Part shown: piece by piece, positions 54,101-59,400 of the stretch
Layout of the letters: every line of letters begins with the position of its first letter
How positions within the stretch are numbered: position 1 is the first letter of the stretch
Assembly (NCBI GenBank): GCA_018389105.1
Contig: JACATO010000970.1
Span: 377,001-441,000, forward strand
Source of the DNA: Nautilus pompilius
Taxonomy: Eukaryota > Mollusca > Cephalopoda > Nautilida > Nautilidae
DNA: 64,000 bases
Direction: 5' to 3'
Notes under the pieces: generated by a model
Database searches by the model: none
What the model saw: the letters and a program-made list of their open reading frames with translations, nothing else
What the model was told of the DNA's origin: nothing
Translations under genes and position numbers: made by a program

Positions 54101-56048
54101 AGACTTGCTGTATCCAACAGTGTTATTGTGCTCCCTGTATCTGTTGTAGTTTTCATGGAAATAAATAGGCGGCATTAGTTTTGGAGCGACCCTCGTATAT
54201 AGTGGGTAAACAATGCTGTAAAACAACAACATAAGTGCTATTACTTTAACAAATTTCTCTTTATGCATATGTTTAGAGTAGGTTAGTGTAAACGTGACAA
54301 TTGCCATGACAGTATCACTTTTCAAAGTCTAATCCTTTAAAATACGCAGACCTAGAACCTTTCTATACAATAATAAGTAGTACCTTTGTTAACCTAGAAT
54401 TTTTAGGCATGTCTTTGTAGTGCTGTGAGAACAGGGTCAACTACACTGTTGTGTATAATCTGATCAGTCTTTTTTTTTTTTAAAATAGCATGGAAAAAAG
54501 AAAGGAAGGAATTTTGAATGAGTCAAAAGTGAAGCATTAGCAGATGTATATTGGTAGAGATTGTAAGACATGTTAGATGTAAAGAATGTTTTAGGAATAC
54601 AAGAGGAAACTTAGAAAATTAGGATTCTTTTATGTATCATACAATATAACTACTTATAGTCATTTCTGCAACATAAATCCCCCCTTCTTAGTTCTAACTA
54701 TCAGAGGAATAAAGTTAATTTTATTTATCAAGAGAAGTGGTGTGGTAGACTAAGGGCATCGGTGTATTGAATCCAACTTAATTTTAAAAAAGCGGGTGTG
54801 AAGAGGAAGTACTAAATTATTTTCATTTAGCAACTCAGACTTGGCCACCCAATACCACCTATACAACAGTTCACAGTGACAAGCACCTATTAGTTGTGTG
54901 CTGTAAAGAACTTTAATTTGATATCATTTCTTTCAGCACTTATTAATAGAATTCAAAAGACCAGTCAAGGAGTGCAGTTAACAAAGCTTCACTTGTATGG
55001 GTAAGTTTTCTTTTATGTTAACAAGAAAGGTCTTTATTATTGGGTGCTGCTAATGTTTGATTTGTGCACAAAAAAAAGAGGGTATATGAAATGTAACAGC
55101 TTCACTCTAGGCAAGGTATGACCAGTTATTCCAATGTTATAAAAATAATTTCTCGTTTTACATTTCAAAGGTTAGCATAGCTTGTTTTTTCATCATTCAA
55201 GATGATGATTCCAGCACAGGAAAAAGTCAGCCTCTCCACAAAATTGCTGGCAAATAAATATTTTTTTCCTAAAAGCAGGGGCAAAAAATCATCAAAGTCA
55301 AACCTACAATTATGAGACTTAATCGTTCATGTCTACATTTATGCATAGATTTAGATAAAAATGTAGTGCACTAAAAAGTGGTTTTTGTCTCTTGGCAGTC
55401 ATGCCATGGAACACTTTGTGAAAGGGTTGCAAGGTTACATTGTCAACCAGATCATCCATGTTACCTGGCAGGAATTCCAAGATGATCTCAATCAGAATAT
55501 CCATAATTTAGATGACCTCTGCCGGGCGCACAATCGGTATCTTGAGAGGGCATTGTTCAGGTAGGTCTGCCATCCTAAAGCTTATGTAATTCAACCTTTT
55601 TGACACCAGATGCCTATAGATAGGTAAGCTTTGTTTCTATTGGCACCTGTGTTTCCATGTGATCTGTTCTGCTCCAGATGCTTGCTGACTAAGAAGTGCG
55701 AACCAACCATGAAAATCATTGAAAACTTGTTCTCCTTAATTACTAAGTTCCGCATGAGGCTAGAGAGTGAGCAGTGGACAAGAAACAAAGAATCTGACAA
55801 ATTAGTACATCCTAATTTCAAAACGATGGAGTGTTTGTACGATTCCTTCAGGTGCTATTCACAGTTCCTCTTTAAAGGTAGGTGGATTTGTACTGTGATC
55901 ATGCAAGTCTCTTTTATTTCATTAAAATTAACTTGTTCTTACATCAGATATCTTTGCAGTTTTAGGTAAACTGGTTGCATCGAGCTACCAACCTCACCTG
56001 GAGGAACTTGTGCTCCGTCTGAACTTTAACAATTTCTACAAAACATGA
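14941..56048 (+). CDS. TUBGCP6: Gamma-tubulin complex component 6, complete gene, 31 coding exons
   Basis: All 31 exons join in phase to exactly 2,000 codons plus TGA; human GCP6 is about 1,820. GCP6 is the largest scaffold of the gamma-tubulin ring complex, which nucleates microtubules at centrosomes, and human GCP6 is also a PLK4 substrate in centriole duplication. The protein has an N-terminal region (1-325), a GRIP1 domain (about 330-680, with YLLIGVPSQTFYLDE and GLSLLSYLYQEALENC), a charged coiled coil (680-840), a large insertion with tandem repeats (982-1437), and a C-terminal GRIP2 domain (about 1670-2000, with LLMEDGDFAE, RYKVDWPLNVIITEQC and LRLNFNNFYKT at the end), which binds gamma-tubulin in this family. 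The long insertion between GRIP1 and GRIP2 is diagnostic of GCP6 among GCP2-6. Introns carry most of the window's transposons. Confidence 0.97.
15539..15687 (+). CDS. TUBGCP6: TUBGCP6 exon 2
   Basis: Acceptor TATTCTAG, donor GAAG/GTAGAC. Completes a lysine codon from exon 1 and encodes a Gln/Glu-rich helix including LNKQIERLLSWILVL. Ends in phase 1. Confidence 0.88.
16130..17120 (+). mobile_element. Degenerate Tc1-like element
   Basis: In TUBGCP6 intron 2. The Tc1 C-terminal block is clear near 16,930-16,990, WDELDERVKEKGTNIVSQLW, followed later by CTAIIHMKGGYF, the usual VIxAKGG end. N-terminal helix-turn-helix traces lie near 16,150. Multiple frame breaks. Ends are approximate and no inverted repeats were found. 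Confidence 0.75.
17259..18252 (+). mobile_element. Tc1-like element with terminal inverted repeats
   Basis: Also in TUBGCP6 intron 2. Left end CAGTGAGGTGCCATATTAAT and the complement of the right end, CAGTACCCTGCCATAATAAT, are imperfect inverted repeats flanked by TA on both sides, as Tc1/mariner insertion produces. Inside, LGYRGCIANKKPL (near 17,650) and SWLSQSSDMNPI (near 17,935) are Tc1 transposase traces with many stops. Confidence 0.78.
18391..18509 (+). CDS. TUBGCP6: TUBGCP6 exon 3
   Basis: Acceptor TTTTTTGCAG, donor CAG/GTTAGT. Encodes CKIDVEAVLRFLLCLTDSG and GYPKRLPDVWKQ. Phase 0 at the end. Confidence 0.88.
18510..19634. other. TUBGCP6 intron 3, nothing recognised
   Basis: AT-rich. 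The open frame running out of exon 3 is simple read-through into the intron. No repeats or motifs seen. Confidence 0.5.
19635..19738 (+). CDS. TUBGCP6: TUBGCP6 exon 4
   Basis: Acceptor ATCTGCAG, donor CAAG/GTAAGC. In the frame set by exon 3 it reads AFPLVSPEYRLSTQAVS and AYYSHYP; the longer open frame across this interval is a different frame and is not coding. Confidence 0.85.
19739..21458. other. TUBGCP6 intron 4, left part, nothing recognised
   Basis: AT-rich sequence with a short CA run near 19,960. No exon fits the phase between exons 4 and 5. The Tigger element follows. Confidence 0.5.
21459..23725 (+). mobile_element. Tigger/pogo-family DNA transposon, degenerate
   Basis: About 2.27 kb in TUBGCP6 intron 4. 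Left end CACTCATCCCCTCACATAAT mirrors the right end, whose complement is CACTCTTCCCTCACATAAC. Inside, SIIQEKACVIWKALKKS and HSIKLTREAASAD (near 22,060-22,250) are the CENP-B-type DNA-binding half. IKNNIVSLANEAGINSVNVD (near 22,974) belongs to the C-terminal part of Tigger transposases. Many stops and frameshifts. Confidence 0.85.
24514..24562 (+). CDS. TUBGCP6: TUBGCP6 exon 5
   Basis: 49-nt microexon with acceptor TATTTTAG and donor AAG/GTAAAT. Encodes SLFEKSGLDCTENWQK and restores phase 0. Confidence 0.8.
24563..26264. other. TUBGCP6 intron 5, nothing recognised
   Basis: AT-rich. An exon-like stretch at about 25,414 reads into a stop in the phase exon 5 demands, so it is not used. Confidence 0.5.
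26265..26321 (+). CDS. TUBGCP6: TUBGCP6 exon 6
   Basis: 57 nt, phase 0 to 0, with a strong polypyrimidine acceptor and donor CAG/GTGAGT. Encodes IFTLTPGNGLSENGMFNVQ. Confidence 0.78.
26589..26716 (+). CDS. TUBGCP6: TUBGCP6 exon 7
   Basis: Acceptor CTTTGCAG, donor CAAG/GTAAGC. Encodes SRLSLFGALVCTQVKSLDIK and a following acidic stretch. Phase 2 end. Confidence 0.85.
26840..26882 (+). CDS. TUBGCP6: TUBGCP6 exon 8
   Basis: 43-nt microexon with acceptor TTTTTCAG and donor TTA/GTAAGT. Encodes SKDLMLPRQLVSPL. Confidence 0.8.
26883..28113. other. TUBGCP6 intron 8, nothing recognised
   Basis: AT-rich with homopolymer T runs and no motif I can name. Confidence 0.5.
28114..28259 (+). CDS. TUBGCP6: TUBGCP6 exon 9
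   Basis: Acceptor ATATTTTAG, donor GCAG/GTAGGT. Encodes a Ser/Pro-rich acidic linker then IDIWEQALDFVPRKHYTWET, the WExxG-type segment that leads into GRIP1. Confidence 0.88.
28519..30660 (+). mobile_element. Tigger/pogo-family element, degenerate
   Basis: In TUBGCP6 intron 9. The left end CAGGGGGTCCCTACTTTATG is typical of Tigger elements; the right end is eroded. The reading shows a pogo helix-turn-helix (KYSSVNLDVKLEVIKRSKTG then TLGRPLTSVHAILKNA), then FNVEETRLYWKRMPSRSYIS, a shifted frame with VYRSECPRAMKN, and ILLLVDSVKARDMD. The first catalytic aspartate of the DET motif is glutamate here and the NAPGH box is lost, so it is inactive. Confidence 0.88.
31184..31391 (+). CDS. TUBGCP6: TUBGCP6 exon 10 (GRIP1 start)
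   Basis: Acceptor CATTTTAG, donor GAG/GTTAGC. Encodes YLAEAGTRAVDECF and NIAYLLIGVPSQTFYLDE, the conserved opening of the GRIP1 domain. Confidence 0.95.
31825..32123 (+). CDS. TUBGCP6: TUBGCP6 exon 11 (GRIP1)
   Basis: Acceptor TTAACAG, donor TGAG/GTAGAA. Encodes CTPESLWNMLEDFMEYGTIY and LILQAFRRALGSVLQHYRAS, GRIP1 helices. Phase 2 end. Confidence 0.95.
32124..33334. other. TUBGCP6 intron 11, nothing recognised
   Basis: AT-rich, ending in a poly-C acceptor. No repeats or coding traces seen. Confidence 0.5.
33335..33401 (+). CDS. TUBGCP6: TUBGCP6 exon 12 (GRIP1)
   Basis: 67 nt after a poly-C acceptor; donor CGA/GTGAGT. Encodes FLGNLCHCGDRQEDGTNASF. Confidence 0.9.
33646..34128 (-). pseudogene. 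DD41D transposase, C-terminal half
   Basis: Open after the TGA that separates it from the first half. Carries NVWFQQDGATAHTSRRAM and WPARSPDLNLCDFFLWGYLK, then RVMDNFREHLRQCVDNNGTH, the usual end of this family. The last residues run into the inverted repeat. Confidence 0.9.
34135..34810 (-). pseudogene. DD41D transposase, N-terminal half, frameshifted
   Basis: Two overlapping open segments. The first (34,592-34,810) has the helix-turn-helix around ATQRAFRVHFRLGRH. The second (34,135-34,485) has the first catalytic aspartate in VVLFSDEAHFHLCG and WVTVWCAVAEFGIWGPYF. The joint between them changes frame at least once. All three catalytic acids survive across the element. Confidence 0.85.
35697..35806 (+). 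CDS. TUBGCP6: TUBGCP6 exon 13 (GRIP1)
   Basis: Encodes GLSLLSYLYQEALENC and FLLQMACKPYTL, near-identical in pattern to human GCP6. Donor CTCT/GTAAAC, phase 2. Confidence 0.97.
36414..36505 (+). CDS. TUBGCP6: TUBGCP6 exon 14 (GRIP1)
   Basis: Acceptor TTGTACAG. Encodes FLQDWIFCGVCHDDYSEFMF, the GCP signature HDWxxxGxxxDxYxEFxI. Ends at AGAA/GTAAGT rather than the earlier GAA/GTAAAA. Confidence 0.93.
36506..38036. other. TUBGCP6 intron 14, nothing recognised
   Basis: AT-rich. An exon-like stretch near 37,827 (CTTCTCAG acceptor) breaks phase and the homology is continuous without it. Confidence 0.5.
38037..38176 (+). CDS. TUBGCP6: TUBGCP6 exon 15 (GRIP1 end)
   Basis: Acceptor AATTAG, donor CAG/GTAACA. 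Encodes YWTMGFQLRS, VPGFLDHMIGKILVCGKSIN and LLRLCCPQ, matching the end of human GRIP1. Confidence 0.96.
38382..38524 (+). CDS. TUBGCP6: TUBGCP6 exon 16
   Basis: Acceptor GATTTTAG, donor TCAG/GTGAGT. Encodes HFICNVHACEVPQVEFVYS then a Gln-rich helix entering the coiled coil. Confidence 0.92.
39457..39548 (+). CDS. TUBGCP6: TUBGCP6 exon 17 (coiled coil)
   Basis: Acceptor ATTGCAG, donor GAGA/GTAAGT. Encodes VREKQDLMQKARQTAVKELQ, an alternating charged helix. Confidence 0.92.
40050..40138 (+). CDS. TUBGCP6: TUBGCP6 exon 18 (coiled coil)
   Basis: Acceptor TTTCCAG, donor AAG/GTAAGA. Encodes LEDSKKRKEFHRLKEQMQLD. Confidence 0.92.
40741..40856 (+). CDS. TUBGCP6: TUBGCP6 exon 19 (coiled coil)
   Basis: Acceptor GCTTCAG, donor CCAG/GTGAGA. 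Encodes DREEEEDREFMAKLMKHEQE and a Glu-run. Confidence 0.93.
41895..42069 (+). CDS. TUBGCP6: TUBGCP6 exon 20
   Basis: Weak acceptor TACAAAG but required by phase. Encodes FYAELSEQAAARERKALWRI, matching the human YSKLSAEAARREQKALWRIQR block. Donor CAG/GTACCA. Confidence 0.93.
42070..43403. other. TUBGCP6 intron 20, nothing recognised
   Basis: Begins with a CT microsatellite near 42,091-42,107. The rest is AT-rich without motif. Confidence 0.5.
43404..45690 (+). CDS. TUBGCP6: TUBGCP6 exon 21, giant exon with tandem repeats
   Basis: 2,287 nt against a typical 40-300 nt here. Acceptor TTTTACAG, donor GAAG/GTAAGC, 762 codons plus one base. Opens with acidic segments around NLPQWAQKKVG and DLPSWARRK, then has 19 copies of a 24-residue unit (see repeat entry), then diverged copies (SAVHATKECEND, NEAMSATTESQAI) and KKQNLHGHSSDSTI near the end. 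Probably disordered and Ser/Thr/Lys/Glu-rich. Confidence 0.97.
43836..45203 (+). repeat. TUBGCP6: 19 tandem copies of a 72-bp/24-residue unit in TUBGCP6
   Basis: Exact 72-nt period with no indels. The unit reads SDSMHATKESAP, then a variable acidic part (KEDEYG, AEDVHG, AEDDHG, AEDEHS), then IPKLKQ. Variants follow a higher-order order: units 4-9 (44052-44483) repeat as units 10-15 (44484-44915), and units 13-15 recur as 16-18 with small changes. The unit before the array (HKESMHAGEEPAP) and those after are diverged. Indicates recent unequal exchange of multi-unit blocks. Confidence 0.97.
45880..46200 (-). mobile_element. Possible CR1-like LINE fragment
   Basis: On the minus strand near 45,960-45,910, LVRPHLEYTVQTWTS matches the reverse-transcriptase C-terminal motif LVRPHLEYCVQAW of CR1-type non-LTR elements. 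Flanking frames are decayed. In TUBGCP6 intron 21. Based on one short motif. Confidence 0.45.
46698..46775 (+). CDS. TUBGCP6: TUBGCP6 exon 22
   Basis: Acceptor AACGCAG, donor TTGG/GTAAGT. Encodes EPVVKWREVRVDPYEQNFDS. Confidence 0.9.
47540..47690 (+). CDS. TUBGCP6: TUBGCP6 exon 23 (GRIP2 start)
   Basis: Acceptor CTTAAG, donor CTCA/GTAAGT. Encodes LQYMPLSTILNRSIVAPLSA, matching human LPVLMKRSITAPLAAH at the start of GRIP2. Confidence 0.95.
48198..48339 (+). CDS. TUBGCP6: TUBGCP6 exon 24 (GRIP2)
   Basis: Encodes DLVNKCIVNYIFMDLALDEH and LRRYLLMEDGDFAEILSEKL, the invariant GCP motif LLMEDGxFA. Donor TGG/GTAAAA. Confidence 0.97.
48779..48926 (+). CDS. TUBGCP6: TUBGCP6 exon 25 (GRIP2)
   Basis: Acceptor ATTGCAG, donor AATG/GTACGA. 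Encodes LFWNSALSCTVKSSIHAEDK and NLSFALPSLP. Confidence 0.95.
49106..49143 (+). CDS. TUBGCP6: TUBGCP6 exon 26 (GRIP2)
   Basis: 38-nt microexon encoding SDLLNLMDLRYK, continuous with VDWPLN in the next exon, as in the human LELRYKVDWPLN. Confidence 0.93.
49763..49895 (+). CDS. TUBGCP6: TUBGCP6 exon 27 (GRIP2)
   Basis: Encodes VDWPLNVIITEQCSQKYSRL and FSFMLRLKRIVWVLND, the gamma-tubulin-facing GRIP2 core. Donor GCCT/GTAAGT. Confidence 0.97.
50335..51470 (-). mobile_element. hAT transposon remnant (GTF2IRD2/ZBED5-like)
   Basis: In the 5-kb TUBGCP6 intron 27. The minus strand reads KYGDLILHSKICWSSVGKCL, then TDITNHLNEFKIKIA, then FNNRFSDFENMTDDIAFF and LELRDLQADSFF: the consecutive blocks of the hAT family that gave rise to vertebrate GTF2IRD2, ZBED5 and FAM200. 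Stops and frameshifts present; the 5' boundary is a guess. Confidence 0.8.
51928..52543 (+). mobile_element. Internally deleted mariner (616 bp) with TA duplication
   Basis: Ends TTAGGTCATTAACAACCTA and the complement of the right end (TTAGGTTGTTACAAAG) form inverted repeats flanked by TA. The N-terminal half is deleted. KVMVSVWWSAIGAIHYIFLH and YEVLPHPTYVPDLPPTVYHF remain open in one frame. The third catalytic aspartate of SDYHF is valine, and the second (HDNARPH) is scrambled. Confidence 0.88.
51951..52352 (+). pseudogene. Mariner transposase fragment
   Basis: 133 open codons, the C-terminal half of a SETMAR-like mariner transposase lacking the DNA-binding half and the catalytic residues noted for the element. 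Confidence 0.85.
53083..54195 (+). mobile_element. Mariner element, second family, degenerate
   Basis: 1,113 bp flanked by TA. Left AGAGGGTCACTCTGAAACTA and the complement of the right end CGAGGGTCGCTCCAAAACTA are inverted repeats. The transposase traces are FLDSIINDEM (first aspartate), VMCTVFWDRKGVILLDFLEP, LQHDNARPHTH (second) and YSLDLSPSDFHLLGPMKDG (third). About 25 residues are deleted between the second and third. Stops and shifts throughout. Confidence 0.9.
54937..55000 (+). CDS. TUBGCP6: TUBGCP6 exon 28 (GRIP2)
   Basis: 64 nt after the 5-kb transposon-filled intron; acceptor CTTTCAG, donor TGG/GTAAGT. Encodes LINRIQKTSQGVQLTKLHLY. Confidence 0.9.
55399..55560 (+). CDS. TUBGCP6: TUBGCP6 exon 29 (GRIP2)
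   Basis: Encodes MEHFVKGLQGYIVNQIIHVT and CRAHNRYLERALFR, matching human HEMQHFVKVIQGYIANQILHVTW. Confidence 0.97.
55678..55877 (+). CDS. TUBGCP6: TUBGCP6 exon 30 (GRIP2)
   Basis: Encodes CLLTKKCEPTMKIIENLFSL, HPNFKTMECLYDSFRCYSQF and LFK. Donor AAAG/GTAGGT, followed by an 82-nt intron. Confidence 0.96.
55960..56048 (+). CDS. TUBGCP6: TUBGCP6 exon 31, stop codon
   Basis: Acceptor TTTGCAG. Encodes LGKLVASSYQPHLEELVLRL then NFNNFYKT and TGA, the same ending as human GCP6 (RINFNNYYQDA). Confidence 0.97.
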
Positions 56049-56056
56049 GTGGTGAT

Positions 56057-56138
56057 AAATATCAACTTTTTATTGACAGTATATTGTACATGATTTTAAA
56101 TATCAATTTTTTATTGACAGTATATTGTACATGATTTT
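56057..56138 (+). repeat. TUBGCP6: 41-bp tandem duplication in TUBGCP6 3' UTR
   Basis: Two direct copies of a 41-bp unit beginning AAATATCAA and containing TATTGACAGTATATTGTACA, nearly identical, starting nine bases after the stop codon. Confidence 0.92.
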
Positions 56139-56160
56139 CAATGTAAAAAAAAATATTTGC

Positions 56161-56166
56161 AATAAA
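56161..56166 (+). terminator. TUBGCP6: TUBGCP6 polyadenylation signal
   Basis: AATAAA 113 bases past the stop codon, in an A-rich context. Confidence 0.7.
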
Positions 56167-56319
56167 CTAAACCAATTTTTAAATAGCCTATAGGAAATTT
56201 CATCATCCTATGTTTAGAGAAGCCTACAATATATGCATTTCATAGAATATTAGATTATTATGTAAGCAAAATGACCTTTCAAGATTGATCCACCCATCAA
56301 TGTGGAAATGTTTTTTTTT

Positions 56320-56325
56320 TTTATT
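56320..56325 (-). terminator. SARS1: SARS1 polyadenylation signal
   Basis: AATAAA on the minus strand about 43 bases past the SARS1 stop codon. The two converging 3' ends are therefore only about 150 bases apart. Confidence 0.6.
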
Positions 56326-56367
56326 TCAGAAGCCCTTGACTTAATGCATGTAGGGAATGTACTCTGT

Positions 56368-56480
56368 TCAACTCTTCAGGTTGATTTCTTTCATTTTTTT
56401 GGTTAGTTTGTCCTTGTTTTTCTTTTCTTGCTGTTCATCGATTGGGGCTGGTTTGACAAATGGAATTTTATCTTTCAGAC
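56368..56480 (-). CDS. SARS1: SARS1 last exon
   Basis: [20 protein letters not shown], a Lys-rich tail ending EINLKS and TGA. Acceptor TCTGCAG. About 20 residues shorter than the human tail. Confidence 0.94.
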
Positions 56481-59400
56481 CTGCAGAGAAATAAAATTTT
56501 TAGCATTGAACTCTCTGGATGCCCTCCTCAAATAAGATCTTACATCTTTCCTAGAAGACTATAATATGCTGGGACATAGAAATTTCTATTTACCTAATCA
56601 TCAATTGTATTCTTTTGAGCTTAATGTAAAAACTCACCACTAGGCATGTGTTTTTGTAAAACTTCAGGAATGATGATCCCATCATCTGTCTGATAATTCT
56701 CCAGTATAGCACAGATCATTCGTGTGGTGGCACACATTGTGGCATTTAACATGTGTACATATTCAGTCTGAAGTGAAAACAACAGGAATTACTTTTTGCC
56801 TACTTTATTAAAGTCAATGGACTTGGGAACACATCTTAAATTTCTAAAGCTATAAATTCTCTGCGTAACTCCACTTACCTCTTGATTCATCTTTTTCGTT
56901 TGTCCATACCGAACTCTCAAGCGCCGTGCCTGGTAGTCAGTGCAGTTTGAGCAAGACACTAACTCCCTGAATGCTCCAGAACCAGGAAACCAGGCTTCCA
57001 GATCGAGCTTCTTAGCAGCAGCATTGTTTAAGGCACCTGAGTGGAATTAAATTACAAAAATTAATACAGAATCCCCTGATATTTCTTGCACAAAAAAGGC
57101 AGGCTGATCACATTTAAAGTACTGAACCCCCAACAGCTATACATCACAATTTTATATTGGTCTGAAATCTAAAATTTATTTACCCAGACTATAGCAAATA
57201 TTGCACAACCCAGATCAGAAGAATCTTTTTACACCAATGCACTAGCTTTCTCGTATTTTGAATTACAAGATTCTAAAGGCTAAATCACCTAATCAATGGG
57301 ATTTGTGCCTAGCTTGTTCAAATAATCTCCATTAACAATTTTAAGCCAGTGTTCTTATCTGAAATGGAATATTCCACCTACTTTTCTTGCTCACCTGAAA
57401 CAATGTTGACAATCCTGTAGGGCAGACCAAGGGATTTGTTAAAGTCCTTAGCATTTGTAATCATCTCATCAAACATGGCCCAGGATAAATTGTTGTGTGG
57501 AGAAGTGAGAACAAACTGCTCCACCTTTAAAGGAAAAAAACATGGTGGCAGTGACAAGTCAACCAAGCACAAGACAAAGCAATATGCAGCTTAGTTTGGA
57601 TTAAACTAATATTACACACTTTGCTTTATTAAGCAGATTTAGTGACTATGCATGTCTATGGTGCTTTATCTCACCTTCTCAAACTGATGCACTCTAAAGA
57701 TACCCCGTGTATCCCTTCCATGTGAGCCTACTTCTTGCCTGAAACAGGTGGAAAACCCACTATAACGGATGGGCAAACTGTCTGTTGGTATCCATTCATC
57801 CCGGTGAAAAGCAGCAATTGGTTGTTCTGAGGTGGCAATTAAATATTTTTCATCAGTTTTCAGTTCATCTTGTTTTTCACTTTCTTTTCCTATGACCTTA
57901 AAAAATTGAAACAGTTTATTTTAATACCAATTACTAAATATACAAAGGGACCAGGCACCTTTGCAGTAGTACTCATCTATATTCTGTTTACGTTACTTTT
58001 ATTTCACCAATTACTTGTTTTAAATTGAGGAGAAGAGAAAGTCAACCAGATGATGCCACGCACAGACAACTCTCAGGCAGGTAAAAAATATATATTCCAG
58101 GTTAGCATAAAGCCTGATTTAGGGATCTACTAAAATTCTTCATGATCAGTTCTACTTCATTACAACATTCTTGCACAATACAGTCACGGGGAGCCTACAG
58201 GATCTCGGGTTCTAGTATGATCGTACATGCCAAACATTCCTGCAGTCAGCAGAGGCCACACGACTAGTTGTTAAAAATTACTTGAAAACAGTCTGTAGAA
58301 GGGTGCATACTTGAAGCATATTTCTCAACAACTTTGAACAAGGTGTTGGAAATTGAAATGCATACTTGGTCATTATAGCAGAGGGCCTTTTACTCATGAG
58401 CTGCCCTGAATGCCACCAGTTTTTATTATACATGCATAATTTACTATTTTCTTGCTTCTCAAAACTGTTGTCTTTCCATACTTTAAACTCTTTGACAGCC
58501 ATACCGAGAATAAATCAAACATGAGCAATATCAACTACTAAACTCTTGGAGGGGGGCTGGATATTTTAATGGCCAATCAATACTGTTCCTATGGGAGGGA
58601 GATATTCTGACTCTTCAGCTAAATAATAATGGCAGAGTAAAGGTCACACAGAACTAGTAATGGCAAAAATATCCTACCTTATACAGTTCTTCATCAAACT
58701 GTGACAGCTGGGCAACTTCTTTCATCACCTCTTTACGCATGAAGAATGGTGTGTAGAGAGGTGTGTAACCTCGGTTATGTAACATTTGTAGTGCATGGTT
58801 TATGATAGCTAACTCCAGCAGGACAAGGGGACCCTGCATAAAATTAAATTATGGGATTCAAAAACAGGTAACATCCAAGAAGAATAGTTAGCTAATATCA
58901 TAAAACCCCACAATTTCATTTTAAATAATAGTTAATTATCAAACCTCAATTTTTATAGTTACAAGTGCATCTCAAATAGCATGGACATTTTTAAAATTGT
59001 TTCCAATCTTCTTCAAGTGCAGATATTCCTGATTTATTCACCACATACCTTCAGGTAGTAGCCACGCCCACCAGCTGTTACTGTCCCCCGATCATTATCC
59101 ACTCCATCCACCATCACTGATAGGTCCATGTGAGAATACTTTTTCCGTACTGTGCAGTCTCCAAAAGTCTCAACAATCCCATTTTCATCCTAGAACCAGA
59201 ATACAGGTTTGCTTTTAGTATGGCAACTGTACGACTAACTAGTTGTCATAGCAACATCAACAGTATCCTTTGGAACGGGGAATTGTGAAAAGCCTGATTT
59301 ACAGTTAATAGTACGTGATAAACCACCAAACTTTAAAGCAAACCTATCTGTACTTTCATCTGAATGAGCTAAAATATTTCTTGCTATTTAATGGTAACTC

